Shown in pieces: positions 1 through 12,100 of a stretch of DNA of 64,000 nt. The DNA is from Pochonia chlamydosporia 170. Its lineage: Eukaryota; Ascomycota; Sordariomycetes; Hypocreales; Clavicipitaceae. Both the position numbers and the translations under genes were made by a program. The stretch spans positions 434,001-498,000 of the forward strand of contig NC_035792.1 in assembly GCF_001653235.2 (NCBI RefSeq), given 5' to 3'. The notes under the pieces were generated by a model. It worked only from the letters and a program-made list of their open reading frames with translations, was not told the origin of the DNA and made no database searches. Each line of letters starts with the position of its first letter. Position 1 is the first letter of the stretch.

Positions 1-172
1 ACCATGACATGTCCTCTGGAAGGTCTTCGGGGAGCTCCTCGTCTTCGCGTGGGGGCAGTCCTTTGTCAAATGTGAGTGTCATCGGCCCGAGCGTGGCAAG
101 CCATATCCTGCGCCTAATGTCCACAGGAAATTGAGAAAACAGCGGAAACGCCGTCATTGGTTGCTCATCCAT
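1..172 (-). CDS. 2EXR-type protein, N-terminal part (cut by window edge)
   Basis: Reading the minus strand from the ATG at 172 gives 57 codons open to the window edge. The peptide opens MDEQPMTAFPLFSQFPVDIR and continues with RRIWLATLGP. This phenylalanine-rich opening followed by a P-x-D/E-x-R-x-x-I-W helix is the usual start of fungal proteins annotated as 2EXR domain (established family pattern, recalled). These proteins are very common in ascomycetes and their function is unknown. An acidic stretch follows (REDEELPEDLPED). The rest of the gene lies outside the window, so length and integrity cannot be judged. The start is reasonable because the motif begins within ten residues of it. Confidence 0.6.
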   Translation of the reverse strand, partial: MDEQPMTAFPLFSQFPVDIRRRIWLATLGPMTLTFDKGLPPREDEELPEDLPEDMSW

Positions 173-2527
173 GGCGGGCACATTTATCTCGTGATGTAAT
201 CAAGTCTGCGAAGCAATGCCGGAGCAGCAGTTAACTGCACAAGCCCACTATCTGGACCAAGGTTGAAGAAAAAAAACTCACAAGGCTGCAGGGGTGCTGC
301 GCGAAAGAAACAAGCTTGGTGTTAAGAATCCTGGCTGAATTTTTCATCTGCAATGTAACGCTCGCCAAAGGTCCCATGGCCTCTGACTGAGAAGACCGGT
401 CTCTAGCGTCAAAACTATCCAATATAAGCTCGGCGGCAGTGCAAATATGGCAAGTGGAACAAAGCGATTTTCCCAGATCCCAGATCCCGAAATGCCAATG
501 CTATGGGTCTCCGGCCTGCTGTGGGAGACGTTGCAGGATCAAACAGACCACGCCGTTTGAAGCTTATCTGCGAGAAAAAGACAGCATGGCTTTGCAGGAG
601 CAGAAATTTGAAGGAGGCTATGGTGAATTTCTATGTTTCGCGAGGCCGCCAAACACTGCAGTTTGGGCGACGGCCTTGTTTCCATGACGGAGTTCAGTGG
701 AGCAGCTTCATGCGCATGTCAACATTGAAGTCAGGGCACGATCTGAGGTCGCCGAGACTCCTCGTTTGCTCGTTGTGAAGCACTACAGCTGCAGCCCTGG
801 TTCTGGTAACCGTTTGCTGACTCATCCGCTCTCGGGACGCAGCTCTTCAACGTTGGTCCCCATTTTTGCATCCAAGTAGTGCGGCCAATGAGGCTTACCA
901 AAACCCTCTCCATTGATTCTCGACCCTGTTTCGCTTGAGACCCCAGCAGCAGCCCCTAGACAAAAATCTCCCCGTCATAACGAAAAGTGGACCAAATGTA
1001 CCTGGTGGGCCGACTTTCTGTCCTCCCCATCGCACCATGTCCAGTCCATGGGCAACTTGATGAATTGTATAAATTTCACTGACATAGCTCCCTGGCCATT
1101 TGGTAATTCCTCAGTCTCCTCACTTTCTCAAAAATAATATTCCCAATACACATACACGACTCTTGCCTTTAAGGTAAGTGTGATCTTTTATTACAGTATG
1201 TGTGGAAAACTTCGGCGTACAGTTCTAACCGCGACATAACAGCTATAACCCGGTTAATTGTGGCAATAAATAACACTAACAGACTAACTCTTGATCCGTC
1301 TACTGCTGTTGGTATTGCCTTTGGCATTTCTAGCGCCGCACTTACGCTGTTTACAATAATTATTTTATAGCGCTAATTAAAGCTCTTAGCTCTTATAACT
1401 TGTGCTCTTCCCACATTCTAGCCTAATATAAGCAGTAGAATTTATACTACTTTACATTTACCACTCTGCGTAGAGGTTTTAACTGACGCATCACAGCCGC
1501 CCACCGCACTAGCCAGAGCCCGCCCCAGCCAACCCCACAAATCCGTCGCACCCAGGTTTCTTTTAAAGCAGGAGGTGAATTGGAGGAGGCGAGGACTTAG
1601 ACAACAGCGTGTTGCCTGGCTGTGTTTATTCGTTCTTTATTTTGGAGCAGATGGCCATTATCTTTTATTTTATTCAGTTTATACTATCGGCCCACTACAT
1701 TCCAATCCAGTCATGCCACGAAACCACGCATTATACCACGTCCTCTGTGCTTACCTTTAGCCACAGAGGTGGTATGGCGGGTTTGGCGGGCTTCACCACA
1801 GGGAAAGGAGCCGTTTCACCCAATACATCAGAGAACCCGCCTTCGAATAAATATTGACCTGCATCTCCCATCCAGAAAGTCTTGCTGCTCGAATTCTCTT
1901 CCCACCCACTTCCCACAAACGAGTCTGCTGCGAGCACATCTCACACTGGAGCATCCACTCCTGCCCACCCCAACGAGAATGAGACAGGCTCCAATGTGGG
2001 TGAGGACAAGCTTGCCGAGCGGATGGTATATTGTTAACTTCACGAAGGCATGAATTTACGGACTCTCATTTCCTTTGGGTTAGGTTAGCAGATAGACATA
2101 TTGTGTATGTATCTAGCTACCTTCTACCTAGATTGGCGAAAGCCTGCTAGAATATATGTGCACTTGTAAATTAAACTAGCAATAGAGGTGCCTAAATACC
2201 CCGTCTTTGCCATAGTGCCACTTCGCTAAATACGAAAAATTCACGCTCGATAAAGTCCCATTATTCGACCAGATCGTATCGTTGTACTGCCTACCACCAG
2301 CAACCGAGACCTTTTATTCTCGCTAATCCTTCTCAAAGTCCGACTTGCTACCGCTACCGCACGCGCTCTCGTCTACTTTATTCTCGCTCGCCTCGGAAAC
2401 TTCATCATCCACACGAGGTGTCGTCGCGGCCGACAGCATCTCGGGTGATACAGACCTCACCCGATAAAGTTTCAGGGAGGTTAACGCCATCGCGAGAACG
2501 GTCGGCGGCGACACGACGTGCACTTCA
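173..2527. other. Gene-free, partly TA-rich stretch
   Basis: No convincing gene is seen. Overlapping ORFs of 60-143 codons lie in all frames around 440-1140 and 1575-2050, but none has a recognisable motif or splice-consistent extension. From about 1130 to 1470 the sequence becomes TA-rich and low in CA/TG, with strings such as taataattattttatag, the look of DNA mutated by RIP. It may be the remains of a repeat, but no terminal repeats were found. Confidence 0.5.
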
Positions 2528-2800
2528 ATGGACGGAACGATTTGCTGCGAGCACTGCAAGTCAAAATTTAAACTCGGAAAGAACGGCCGCAGGGGCCAAG
2601 CTAGCAATCTCCAGAAACACATGAAGAATCACCATCCCGAGACTATGCCAAATTACGATCGAGTAATATACGAGTGCGACTACGGCTGCGGCGCAAGAGA
2701 TCCCAATAAATCAAATATCAGGTACATGAGAAGAAACACTGCGCGAAGAGAAAAGGGAAGCAGCCAAGACGCCATGGAAAGTGGAGATAGGCTGCTATAG
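2528..2800 (+). CDS. Small C2H2-like zinc-finger ORF, possibly partial
   Basis: The ORF of 90 codons contains a C-x2-C pair (CEHC, residues 7-10) followed by K-rich sequence and H-x4-H (HMKNHH region, residues 34-39), spaced like a divergent C2H2 finger. A second C-x3-C pair (CDYGC, about residues 53-57) begins another finger-like unit without a clear histidine pair. The frame stays open upstream of the ATG for about 20 codons to a TAA, so the true start or an upstream exon may be missing. It could be a DNA-binding fragment or a short remnant of a longer finger protein. No neighbour helps with its role, and the base composition is more GC-rich than the surrounding intergenic DNA. Confidence 0.35.
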   Translation: MDGTICCEHCKSKFKLGKNGRRGQASNLQKHMKNHHPETMPNYDRVIYECDYGCGARDPNKSNIRYMRRNTARREKGSSQDAMESGDRLL

Positions 2801-4778
2801 GAACATCCTGTGTCGGCACCGATGTGCATTGTTAGGAAGCTTGAACGGAGTTACAGTCGGGTTATGGTGAACAGTCAGACATGCGAAAGGGTTATGGCGG
2901 TGGTTGGGTAAACATTTTTCTCTAGCATTGCATGTTTAGGTACTTTTCTCGACCATTATAGTTTATGAATCCTTGCTAAGAGATTATGGAGGAATTGGAC
3001 CTGGTGTGAGAGGCCTAGGATTTACGATGAGACAGAGCCAAGGCAAAGCAGCACATTCGAATTTTCCTGAATATCTTTGTTAAAGCTGAGTCGAGGACAT
3101 GCAGGCTCGTTCGAACTTGACAGAACCTGTGCAAATTGCGTCGACTTAACCGAGTAAAGTGGTCTTCAGAATTTCACCTTGAAACGGTCGCTAGGTTTAG
3201 TATGACATCTATGGTTCAGCTGTCGACCTTGTCTAGCCTTGATATTTCCACATTGTTTATCTTCTACCGAAAAAAGTAACGTTTGTGTTGCGGGAAGTAC
3301 TACCATATGAAATGATGAATCTGAGAGCCATTAATGAACTCCCCTGCCATGCTGAGTCTTACCCTCCTCATCAACACCTACGCCACAAATTCAAGGCGTT
3401 CTCCAAGATGGTGTCAAATGCATCTGGCAGAGCAAGTAAGTCTGCAACGCCATGACTCGTGGCTCATCATGCATATCTGTGATTCTTGTCTAGTTCTCGC
3501 GCTAATTCTGCGAAGGTAACGGTCAAGACTAAGCTCTGGAAAATGGACTAGGAGGCGCAACCGCCTGCCAAGCCAACCGAGGACGGGAAGCATCTTCCGG
3601 TGGTGACCAGTCTAAGAAAATTGCGCAAGATCTCTGCTCTGGTGTCAGCTAGCCGGTGAGAGAAGAGCGCTAACTAATCTGTAACACAAATGCGCCACAC
3701 ATTCGTTTTTGCTTTTTTCCCCGTCCACTCGACCGGTTGTGCCCGCGAAGAAATCATAGGTTGCAGCTTAACAGATTATTTTCCGTACTGAATGCCCAGG
3801 CAGCTCAATATCACAATAGGCTGGGAGGGTATAGCACCATGCTTGGGCTTGGAGGATATACCGCCTTGGGTAAGTGCACCTCATATGTCGCAGAATCTCA
3901 CCAGCAAACAACATCGTGTAACCAGCATCTACATTTCTCAGGTACCCCGCGAACTTTACCTCTCCCTGTGCGAGGCAGAATCCATATGTACTTGCATTAA
4001 CAAGTTTGTCTTCCCGAGTAACTTCACATAGTGCCCTCTGGAGTCGATTTGTCATACGCAGAATTGCCAAAGTCTACGAGTTAATCGTTACCACGAATAT
4101 GAGCGAAGAGACCGTGATGTATTGAACAATCATTAAATATAGATATATACACGACATATCTAGAATTTTCATCGCCCCTTGAGCTGTAGAATTACGGTGC
4201 GACCTATCACAATTTAATTGTTTGTAGTTCTATAAGCGGGTTAATTCACACAGCATGGATGTTTCAAGCAGCTCCAATTGGCGCAGGGTTTCCGGCACAC
4301 CTCTAAGTGGACTCTGTTAGGTAAGGATACTGTAGTACAGTGGGCTAAATTCAAGTTTGTTTGAAAGAGTAGGAAAACCGCCTTGGCGCCAGCCCTCCGC
4401 TTCATCTCAGTTCCTACAATGAGATCGCTATGCTCTCATTGGGTCTGATCTCCAAACCCCCAAACCACCGGTAACTTCCGTGGCCAGAAGTTGGTGGCTC
4501 GATCGTATCACACTAAGAAATGGACATTCGTCTCGCAAACAAGGAAATGTGAGGTTTCCATTATTTCCAATACCTGTCCAAAGCAAACTTCATTCTTGAA
4601 TAGTCCAGAGGTAATGAGATTCCGCTGTCTAAACAGCAGGTAGGCCATACATAATCCAGGGTTGGTAAAAGACCTTCCAAAAAGAGGATACAAATGCAAT
4701 CTTGCGGTTGGCGTGCGGTACTTAACAGTAATGGCCGGCTTATCGAACATAGCATAACACCGCCGTTATGGCAAGTGA
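2801..4778. other. Gene-free stretch
   Basis: Only short ORFs occur. Those of 87-100 codons around 3737-4070 overlap on both strands and carry no motif I recognise. Around 4080-4240 the DNA is TA-rich. Nothing further can be supported. Confidence 0.4.
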
Positions 4779-5872
4779 TCATACCGAAGACGTGTCATGA
4801 GTAACCGTAGCATAATTTTCCTTTTCAACGTCAAATATGGGATGAGCAGCTTGGAATCGCATGTCGTACGCCCGGCGATTAGGGCCGGTATGTTCGGATG
4901 AACATCTTGTTATGCCAGAAAACGACTCATGATGCGAAAGAGTAGTGTGGATTCTATTCTGACCGATGCCTGGATGAAGATTTCGTTCCTTTATGCTTTC
5001 TGTTTTGCTGCTGAGAATGCTCTGCGGTACCAAAAAGCTCAGTTTGCTAAGCTGCCGGGGAGCTGTAACGAGTTCTTTTAGTTGATTAAGAATAAAAAAT
5101 TCCAGCCTCAATTTAAGGCTGTAGGTGGCACATTTGAGCGACGTTTGTATGTACCACCAATCTTTAAACTCGGTAGCTATCATCAAAATATCCAACGTAA
5201 TAAGAAGGATATTGACGTAGATCAAATGTTTGAGTACTCGACGAGATTGCTCTTCTTTGATAGACTCTTGGGGCCTTAGCATTTTCCTTGTCTCCAAAAC
5301 GTAGAGACTGGAGATAACAATCTCCTGAAGAAAAAATGCTACGACTTCAGTCTTTTCTGATATATCGTAGATTGTGTTCCAGATATCCGGTACGTCTGGA
5401 GAGCATAACTAAATAGTTTATTAGCAGTTTTTAGCTAGAAAGTATCTGCAAGGCCTGGTGGAAGTCAAACCTTAAACACGATTCCAATAACTGGAATATG
5501 GAACATGAGTGCGTCAAACACTATCATCCGCAGAACCCACTTCAGTTTTGTAATGCTGCGAGTGGTGAGATGGAGCCGAGAATATAAAACTAGGGAATGT
5601 CCAGTAACCATTGCACACCATCCGGGCATACAAATAACAGCATAAACATACTGATTTATTGGAGTTTTAAAAATTGTCATAATCAGACAAGATATACCAA
5701 TAATGACGCCTAAAGAGGAAACAAGTAGGCTGTAGAAATAAAGTCCGCTGCGTCTCTTGAAAGTCATCCAGATCATAACCTGGAGCTCAATCCAGTTGTA
5801 GGAAGCGATCGCTATAAAAGCGACAACCATAGCGCATTCTGCTATAGGCGCCGGTAACGGTGCCTGGGACAT
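4779..5872 (-). CDS. DUF7703-type integral membrane protein
   Basis: Two exons fit in phase: 5872-5471 (134 codons) and 5408-4779 (210 codons including stop), joined by a 62-base intron with donor GTTTGA and acceptor TTTAG, giving 343 residues. The N-terminal half has about four hydrophobic helices, including ECAMVVAFIAIASYNWIEL, YFYSLLVSSLGVIIGI and a MVTGHSLVLYSRLHL segment. The second exon carries FFLQEIVISSLYV, the MLRP motif and HLIYVNILLITLDILMI. The order and the motifs MVTGxSxVLYSRLHL and LY-E-R-KMLRP match the fungal membrane family annotated as DUF7703 (recalled). Function is unknown. A long polar tail of about 80 residues follows the last helix. The gene is intact although it sits in gene-poor DNA. 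The weak donor is the only odd point. Confidence 0.75.
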
Positions 5873-7216
5873 GATCCTGATAAAGAAACTGAGGCAACTT
5901 TGCGAACCAATTATTAGCTACGCGCGAAAGAAGAGACTGTTTATGGTAGCTCGAAACAATACTCCCCTCCGCGGCTCGAGCTTTCATATAGTAAATAGTC
6001 GAATTTAGCTCCCTTTGGCTGCGCCTGGGTTGTGCCAGCAAGCTAGTTGATTACAAGTCCTAGCTCTCATTAAAGATCGTAGGCTTCAAAATCCCCCCCC
6101 ATGAATATTTGCTGAGACTTTCAGTCGTGGCGTACGCCGCTTTGCAGCAGCTGAGACGCTAGGTTGGGCGCCACTTGATCGGAGTATAGTCCGGTGGCCA
6201 TCTTGTCAAGATGCTGGTAACCACCAGAGCGGGCACTCTTTGCGATGTGGCAGAATCGCTTCAAGCATCAACGGAAGAAATCAGGGTTGTATACGGAGCA
6301 GCAAAACTAGTTTTGATGTCCCACATATCCAATGCTTGGGATTTGCTTTAGACGACCCTCACCTAGTTGCGCGAAATGCAGTCTAACACAACTCCTGCCT
6401 CAGCCGCAATGCCGCTCTGTCCCGCCTGACCCTATGGCTGATCAAAGCCAAGTAAGGTTTCGGTGAAAAGGGACGCCATTCGGCAGTTAGATTTACCTGA
6501 GCAGACTTCTGTAATGGGTGGTTTATTTGAATGCATAGCAGGGCATGACAGTTCCCGTGGGTGCGGGAATGACGATCGTCCGCATGGGTCACACGTTGGG
6601 GGCGAAATGGAGAGTGATAAGGGACTAATTGTCCCGAAGTGACGTTGGGCAAAAATTAACTCCTTACCCTTGGCGATTTTCCTCTCCTGGCCCCCGCCGT
6701 TGCTCTCATGTTCCTCTTACAGCAAAATAATTGTGGTAGTCGCCGTTATCAGGACCTCCCTTATCCGCCCATAAAGAGAGGACGATCCGGTATTGGCAAC
6801 ATGATGATGCCTCGTTGGCTCAGAATGTTCAGAGAGGGACGGATCATTTATCGTCACGCCAGCACAGATAGTATAACGAAGTGCGACGTGCGTGCCCGAG
6901 CGGAATGCAATATGTCCCCCGTCGGCATAAGACAAATAAGCATAGCATGCTACTTCTTGATATGGTTGGCGTTAACGCTTGCAAGCGCTATTACTAGTTT
7001 ACTATCTTCATAGCTCTTTTAATTGGGATGTTCTAAGACATTAAGCTTGCTAGATAATGCACTAAAGCTGTCTTTTTGACAACCTAAAGACTTAATCCGG
7101 CCTGCGTTCTAGGAAAAGGCAAGACAGAAATGCCACAGCTTCTAGGCTTTAGCGTGGAATAATAGATTTGTATTTGTTAAACTAAGCACTAAGGCTTCGG
7201 GCTGTGGGTAGCCCTC
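5873..7216. other. Gene-free stretch
   Basis: It holds the likely 5' region of the membrane protein gene at 4779-5872 and then short unassigned ORFs on both strands (for example 6383-6652 and 6708-7013). No motif or splice-consistent model was found. Confidence 0.4.
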
Positions 7217-7426
7217 TCAAGGCTGCATTGTAAATTCTCTATCTCGACAAAGTATTCCATTAATGGGATTTGCTAGCAATCCTTCTACAACATGGTCGAG
7301 GCCATGTTGACAAGCGGCATGAAGTAATATCTGTCCTAGTTGATTGGATAGCCCTAGCTTGCGACTGCTGGTTACATTATGAGACCTGAGATGTCCAACG
7401 AGGAACTGGGTACAGATATAAGTCCT
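7217..7426 (-). pseudogene. Ankyrin-repeat relic
   Basis: On the minus strand a 70-codon open stretch contains an ankyrin-type unit: GQILLHAACQHGLDHVVEGL followed by LANPING. The pattern G-x-T/I-x-L-H-x-A-A-x-x-G-x-x-x-V-V-x-x-L-L is the ankyrin consensus, with isoleucine in place of the usual threonine. No start codon, domain context or second repeat is visible, and a TGA ends the frame. It is best read as a fragment of a once larger ankyrin gene, comparable to the relic at 42263-42617. It is too short to connect to the intact ankyrin protein at 18562-23639. Confidence 0.45.
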
Positions 7427-7737
7427 GGAGAAGACAAAGGAGGGGCAGCTGGGATGTTCTGGGCAACACTAGAACGGGCTAATTAATATAGTTATACTAT
7501 TACTGTGGGACTGCTCTTTCATATGGTTAAATATTACATGATAAGTTCGCTGGTGGCTAGCAGTCTGAAGCAAAAAAGGCTGGTTAAGATATTACCGGTA
7601 AAGAACAACCGGTGGGGGTGAGCGAGTAGAAGGGGCCTGTAGAGTCTGCCGGTAGAGTCCGCTAGTTACCTACATTAGTCGTATTAACACTACCTGACCT
7701 AGGTATTTCATTCTTGCTATGGGTGAGCAATGCGATC

Positions 7738-9189
7738 TTAACAAACAGTTTGGTCAACCTCATACTGCACAAATATAACCATTTTGCCGTCCTCCATGAT
7801 TGAAGATACTCCAAGCCCTTCGTCAGTACGGGTAATAAGAGTATCTACAGCTTCACCCTGCCCATGGATACGCCCCGACGCCGTTATAGGGCTGATCCTA
7901 TGCGCCAGAGAACCAAGATCACGCCCCGACTCGCCGACGGCTAACTGATTTGTTTCTGATCTAGAAGTGAAGCTCTGTACGCACCAGCCGCGCAAGGCAA
8001 GGAAAACCGGTCGCATAACGGGTAGACAGCCTATATGCACGGGTTAGTCCAGCGTTACCATAATGGGATACTACGCATAATCGCTGTTGTCGTGGTGACT
8101 TGCATGCTATAACGCTAAGATGCATTCCTACTTCATTCCAAATAAGAAGTGGTGTGTCATCCCAAAAGAATTCGGCCGTATCTTCCTTAAACGTATAGTT
8201 GCCTAACAGTAAAATTATTGCAGCCGCGACAACACTGCAATCGATCGGTTAACCATATGTACCGTGATAGAAGAGGCTAAGGTTGTTGTCATACAAGACG
8301 CCAAACATGAACATGACTACAATAGCCACCTTCTGCGGCCAGGGAAGAAGCGATTGACAGATTTGTGCTTAACACGCAAGTTACTTTTATTTAAACTCTG
8401 TGATTTTTGAGATGGACAATCTTGACTTACTTGCTGGTAACACTATAAGGGCAGTATCTAGAAGAATCTGGGTTAGGACCGTCGCAAAATAGAAGACGAA
8501 ACTGCTAATATTGCACGTCCCATGAATAGACTTATCCCAGCGGTAACGAGGTGGGAAGCACTGTAGAGTATTAATAATTACCTGAAAATTGTACAGTTAA
8601 CAGTCTGATAACTTTGCGACAGGGCCATGCGAAAATACGTACCCGCACTCCAACCCACATAGTAACACAGCAAGCTAGAACGTATATGGCCATTCGCACA
8701 CTCGTTACCGATTGAAATACTCGCCAATACAGCGCTAATAATGACAATTGCGCGGCACCAATACCTATCGAAATGAAGTAGGTGCCAATGTAGTCCAACA
8801 ATGACCAGTAGTGTAGTGCTTCATCGACTGGAATCGGGAGATTATTCGCGCGGAGCCCGATGCCTATTGCCATCCCTATGGTTTTGATTCAGAGTTACGT
8901 TTTATTCAATTTGGTCGGTGATAATATAGCGGGGTGTAGAGCGTACATAGAAAACAAATCACATCGTAACCAATCATGCCCGTCTGTAAAAAATTGTTCA
9001 GTGTAACAATCGCGTTAAGTTTGTGTAAGGAATCTTGCATACCAGGGACAGTACGGCCAAATAGTCATCCCACCACAATTTAACCCGTTTTAGCCTCCGA
9101 GCGTAAAACCGTAGGCAGACTAATAAGAAAGCTGGGACTAGAGTGGTGATTAGGGATGCGTACACATGAGGTTGTAACGACTCCGTCAT
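7738..9189 (-). CDS. Fungal rhodopsin-domain (PTH11-like) membrane protein
   Basis: Seven exons join in phase to 354 residues: 9189-9043, 8983-8947, 8875-8643, 8581-8431, 8367-8295, 8234-8104 and 8030-7738. Diagnostic stretches in order are LRFYARR and WWDDYLAVLSL after helix 1, a GLRANNLPIPVDEALHYW loop, GAAQLSLLALYWRVF, RWDKSIHGTCN, FATVLTQILLDTALIVLPA, LPWPQKVAIVVMFMFGV and CCLPVMRP before a polar tail. These are the hallmarks of the fungal rhodopsin-domain superfamily that includes PTH11-like receptors (family knowledge). It should lie in the plasma membrane with about seven helices. The sixth intron uses a GC donor (GCAAGT) instead of GT, and only this choice keeps the frame. No CFEM domain is present. 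Ligand and role are unknown. Confidence 0.85.
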
Positions 9190-12100
9190 TGCAATCTTGG
9201 TGCTACATCCGCGAAACCACGTTGCCAGTTGGATGATCCGAGTCGTCCAAGTCTAAGGCTGTCGTAACGCGAAGATATATCCTTAATTGTCTGTAGCGAG
9301 GCTTGATCATATCATGAGTATCCCTTCACTTGTATACAAAACTGGTTGGGAAAGCAAGGAGAGCACGAGGAGAAAAACCACGTCTAGCTCGGCAACATGT
9401 TTAGACCTTGGTTAACGACCTACATTCATAGCTGTCAGAAATAATCGGATCTTACTCCGTTGGCCTTGATAATCCCATTGCAGTCCTATGGCGATCTGCC
9501 TCTGTCTCTTGGTCGCCGCAAATGAGGGACTGTGGCGGCCATCCGGGCCGACACTTCTGCAACTGTCGTCTGTGCACATCCAATCACCCCGCAGCATGTG
9601 GCACCCGCGGCATCGGCAAGGATTTTGCTTAGTGGTATGGGCGACATAGTTTGACTGCGTGCCACTAATGTATCGTCTGGGGTATTCCGTTACTATAATT
9701 GCAATGGCTTAGGGAGGTACTTGAGTAGTGCGGGTGTGAGCATTTTTGATGATCTGTTGGTGTGGTTGACAGAACGTATGGACTTTGACATCTCGTTGGA
9801 GCTGACAAGCCATGTAGGGGGAGCCAGACAGGCATGCAGTTGATGTTCAATGGTTATTCCGCAGCACTTCCCTCTGCAGCTCTTTTGGTGCCAAGCCACG
9901 TGTGAATGCTGGCGGGGTGGCAAAAGTCGCAGCCGGCCTCCCCATGGTCCGCCAGCTGAATAGCGCCATATATTGATTACTTTGTCTATATGACACTGAA
10001 CGGGGCGAAGGTGTCTAGTGTAAGGCCAATCTTAGCGAGAGTGACACCGATTAGAGCAGTAGGCTGCTCCAGTCGTCTGGCTATCACATCAGACGCAAGC
10101 TGATGCTACAGGGACCAGATCGCAGCCAAACAGAGACAGAACTCAACGCATGGCCGCTCCTTATTTAACGTAAACTTAATAGTACTAGGTTATTTTATAA
10201 AATCTGTAAGGTGTCTAATTCTTCCCAAAACGTACTAAGCACACTTATACTTGTTATTTATAACCTAGCTATAGTGAAAATCTGTGATTAACAACCCGCA
10301 GATGACAGAGGAGGGCCACGGTGTGCCGGAAGCGTTCTGCTTTGAGATATCACAACTCAGTCTTGGAAGCGCGGTTCATCACATGCGCTCCCACCAGCGT
10401 GATAGATGTGTGGTGTGTATGCTACACAAACCAGATTCCTGGTAAGCCACAGAACAAACACGATTCAATTGTGCAACTCAGGCACTGGCGCAGCCGTGGC
10501 AAGACATTTTGAGAGAGAAGAACTAGTCATCGTGGAGGACAACATGCTACCGTTTGCTTTTGCAATACATAAACACCGTAAAAGTGGACTGCATAAGACA
10601 AATGTCACATCAAAGCCCAAGGTGGTAGAAAGAAATCATCACGCGCGAAGCAAAGGGGCTGAGTGTGGATGCTGTGCAAGGGACAAGCATTCTTACATGG
10701 TGATGTCATGGCAACGTCATGAACATGCAGGAGTAATTCACCTTTCTATCAGCCGCGAGTTCGGCTCTAGATGTAAAATGGTTCAAAGGCTTCAATTCTT
10801 TGCTCCTGGCCAGTTAACCACGTTTGATAATTTGAAGGGGAATTGGCGTATCGGCTTGTCAACATGCACACAATGAAACCATACCAGCTGTTGATTCCAA
10901 CCGCCACAAGTGATCAGCGTCACGCCATCTTTTGCGCGTTTATTGGATAGCTGATCCGGAGAAGTCTCCAGTGGCGCACCTTTGAGCAGTTCTAGCGAGT
11001 GATAGGAGATGCATCATAACTTGGAGAAGTCCTTGTATTACTATAGGGTTGCGCCTTGATGTAGATCCTGTTTCAGATACAATGCTTCCTCATTGGTTTC
11101 CAGGAGTTTGCGAACTACGACACGGCATTTATTGTCCCCGGCAGAGGGTGATAGTGGTGTGAATATGCACTCTGTATCGGATGAGAAATGGGTTGGAGGT
11201 TCGTAACATGATCAACGTAGAAAACGCAGAGGAGAATAGTAAAACCTTGCCTGTCATTTGGGAGGGGCAAACCCCCATCCAATGAAGCACTCAAAAGATC
11301 AGCAACAAGCTCGTATTCATGGGCTTAAGAATCTACACCGGTGGTCTTAAATTAAGAGTCTCCTGAAAGCATTTGTTGTTAGATGCACCGACTTAGCTTA
11401 AATTAGGATGTCTTTAACGTGATGTAAGAATTAGGGCCAATCATGATTTCAAGCTCCATATTCTAATACATTTGACCTGTGGTGGTTCAAGGTAACTCTC
11501 CGTGTCTCTATCAAATTAAGTACCAAACAACAGTCACCTTCAACTGGAAGTTCTTGTCGTACGTGCGACAGAAGCCTCACCAACATCCTAGGTAGCTCCA
11601 AGCCACCGCCATCACGGAAACCTGGTCAGACGCTGGCGGAGAATGCCGCAGATTCCATGTCTCACACACAATGTTTGGCGGGCAGTCCTGCCGCTCAGAA
11701 TTTTATGTTTTTCTTCACAAATATATATATATATATAAACTAAATGAATAAAAAAGAAATTAGCAGAATTATCCGTCATCTGTCGGTTCTCGTCGGCCCA
11801 TGACTTTGCTAGAGTGTTCGTGGTACATGGTCCATAGCGTCTCCTCATTTGTTGCACCCATGTTTGGCTCCCTGTTGGTCAGACTTGATGTGGTAGGCAG
11901 CCATGCTATAATTTGAAGGAGCTTGGAGTAGCACATGAGCTGGCGGTGAAAATAGCAGAATTCTCCCTTGCGATCTTGGACTAGATATTATTAGGTCAAC
12001 TTTATTCGATTCACTGTAGTAGATTCATAGCATACAAGCGACTTCGAAAGGTGTGACCACCTCATATGGCATGGTGTCTTGTAGATATATATATCTCGCT

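Noticed and set aside
1130..1470. Possible retrotransposon LTR
   Set aside because: TA-rich and RIP-like, but no matching second copy, target duplication or TG...CA ends were found in the window.
10406..10876. 156-codon plus-strand ORF
   Set aside because: No motif, no splice-consistent neighbours, and Cys/His residues are scattered without spacing. It is kept only as an unassigned ORF in the gene-poor entry.
11721..11738. Short regular repeat considered as an array or origin signal
   Set aside because: It is a plain AT microsatellite. There is no repeat-spacer structure, and CRISPR arrays are not expected in a fungal genome.
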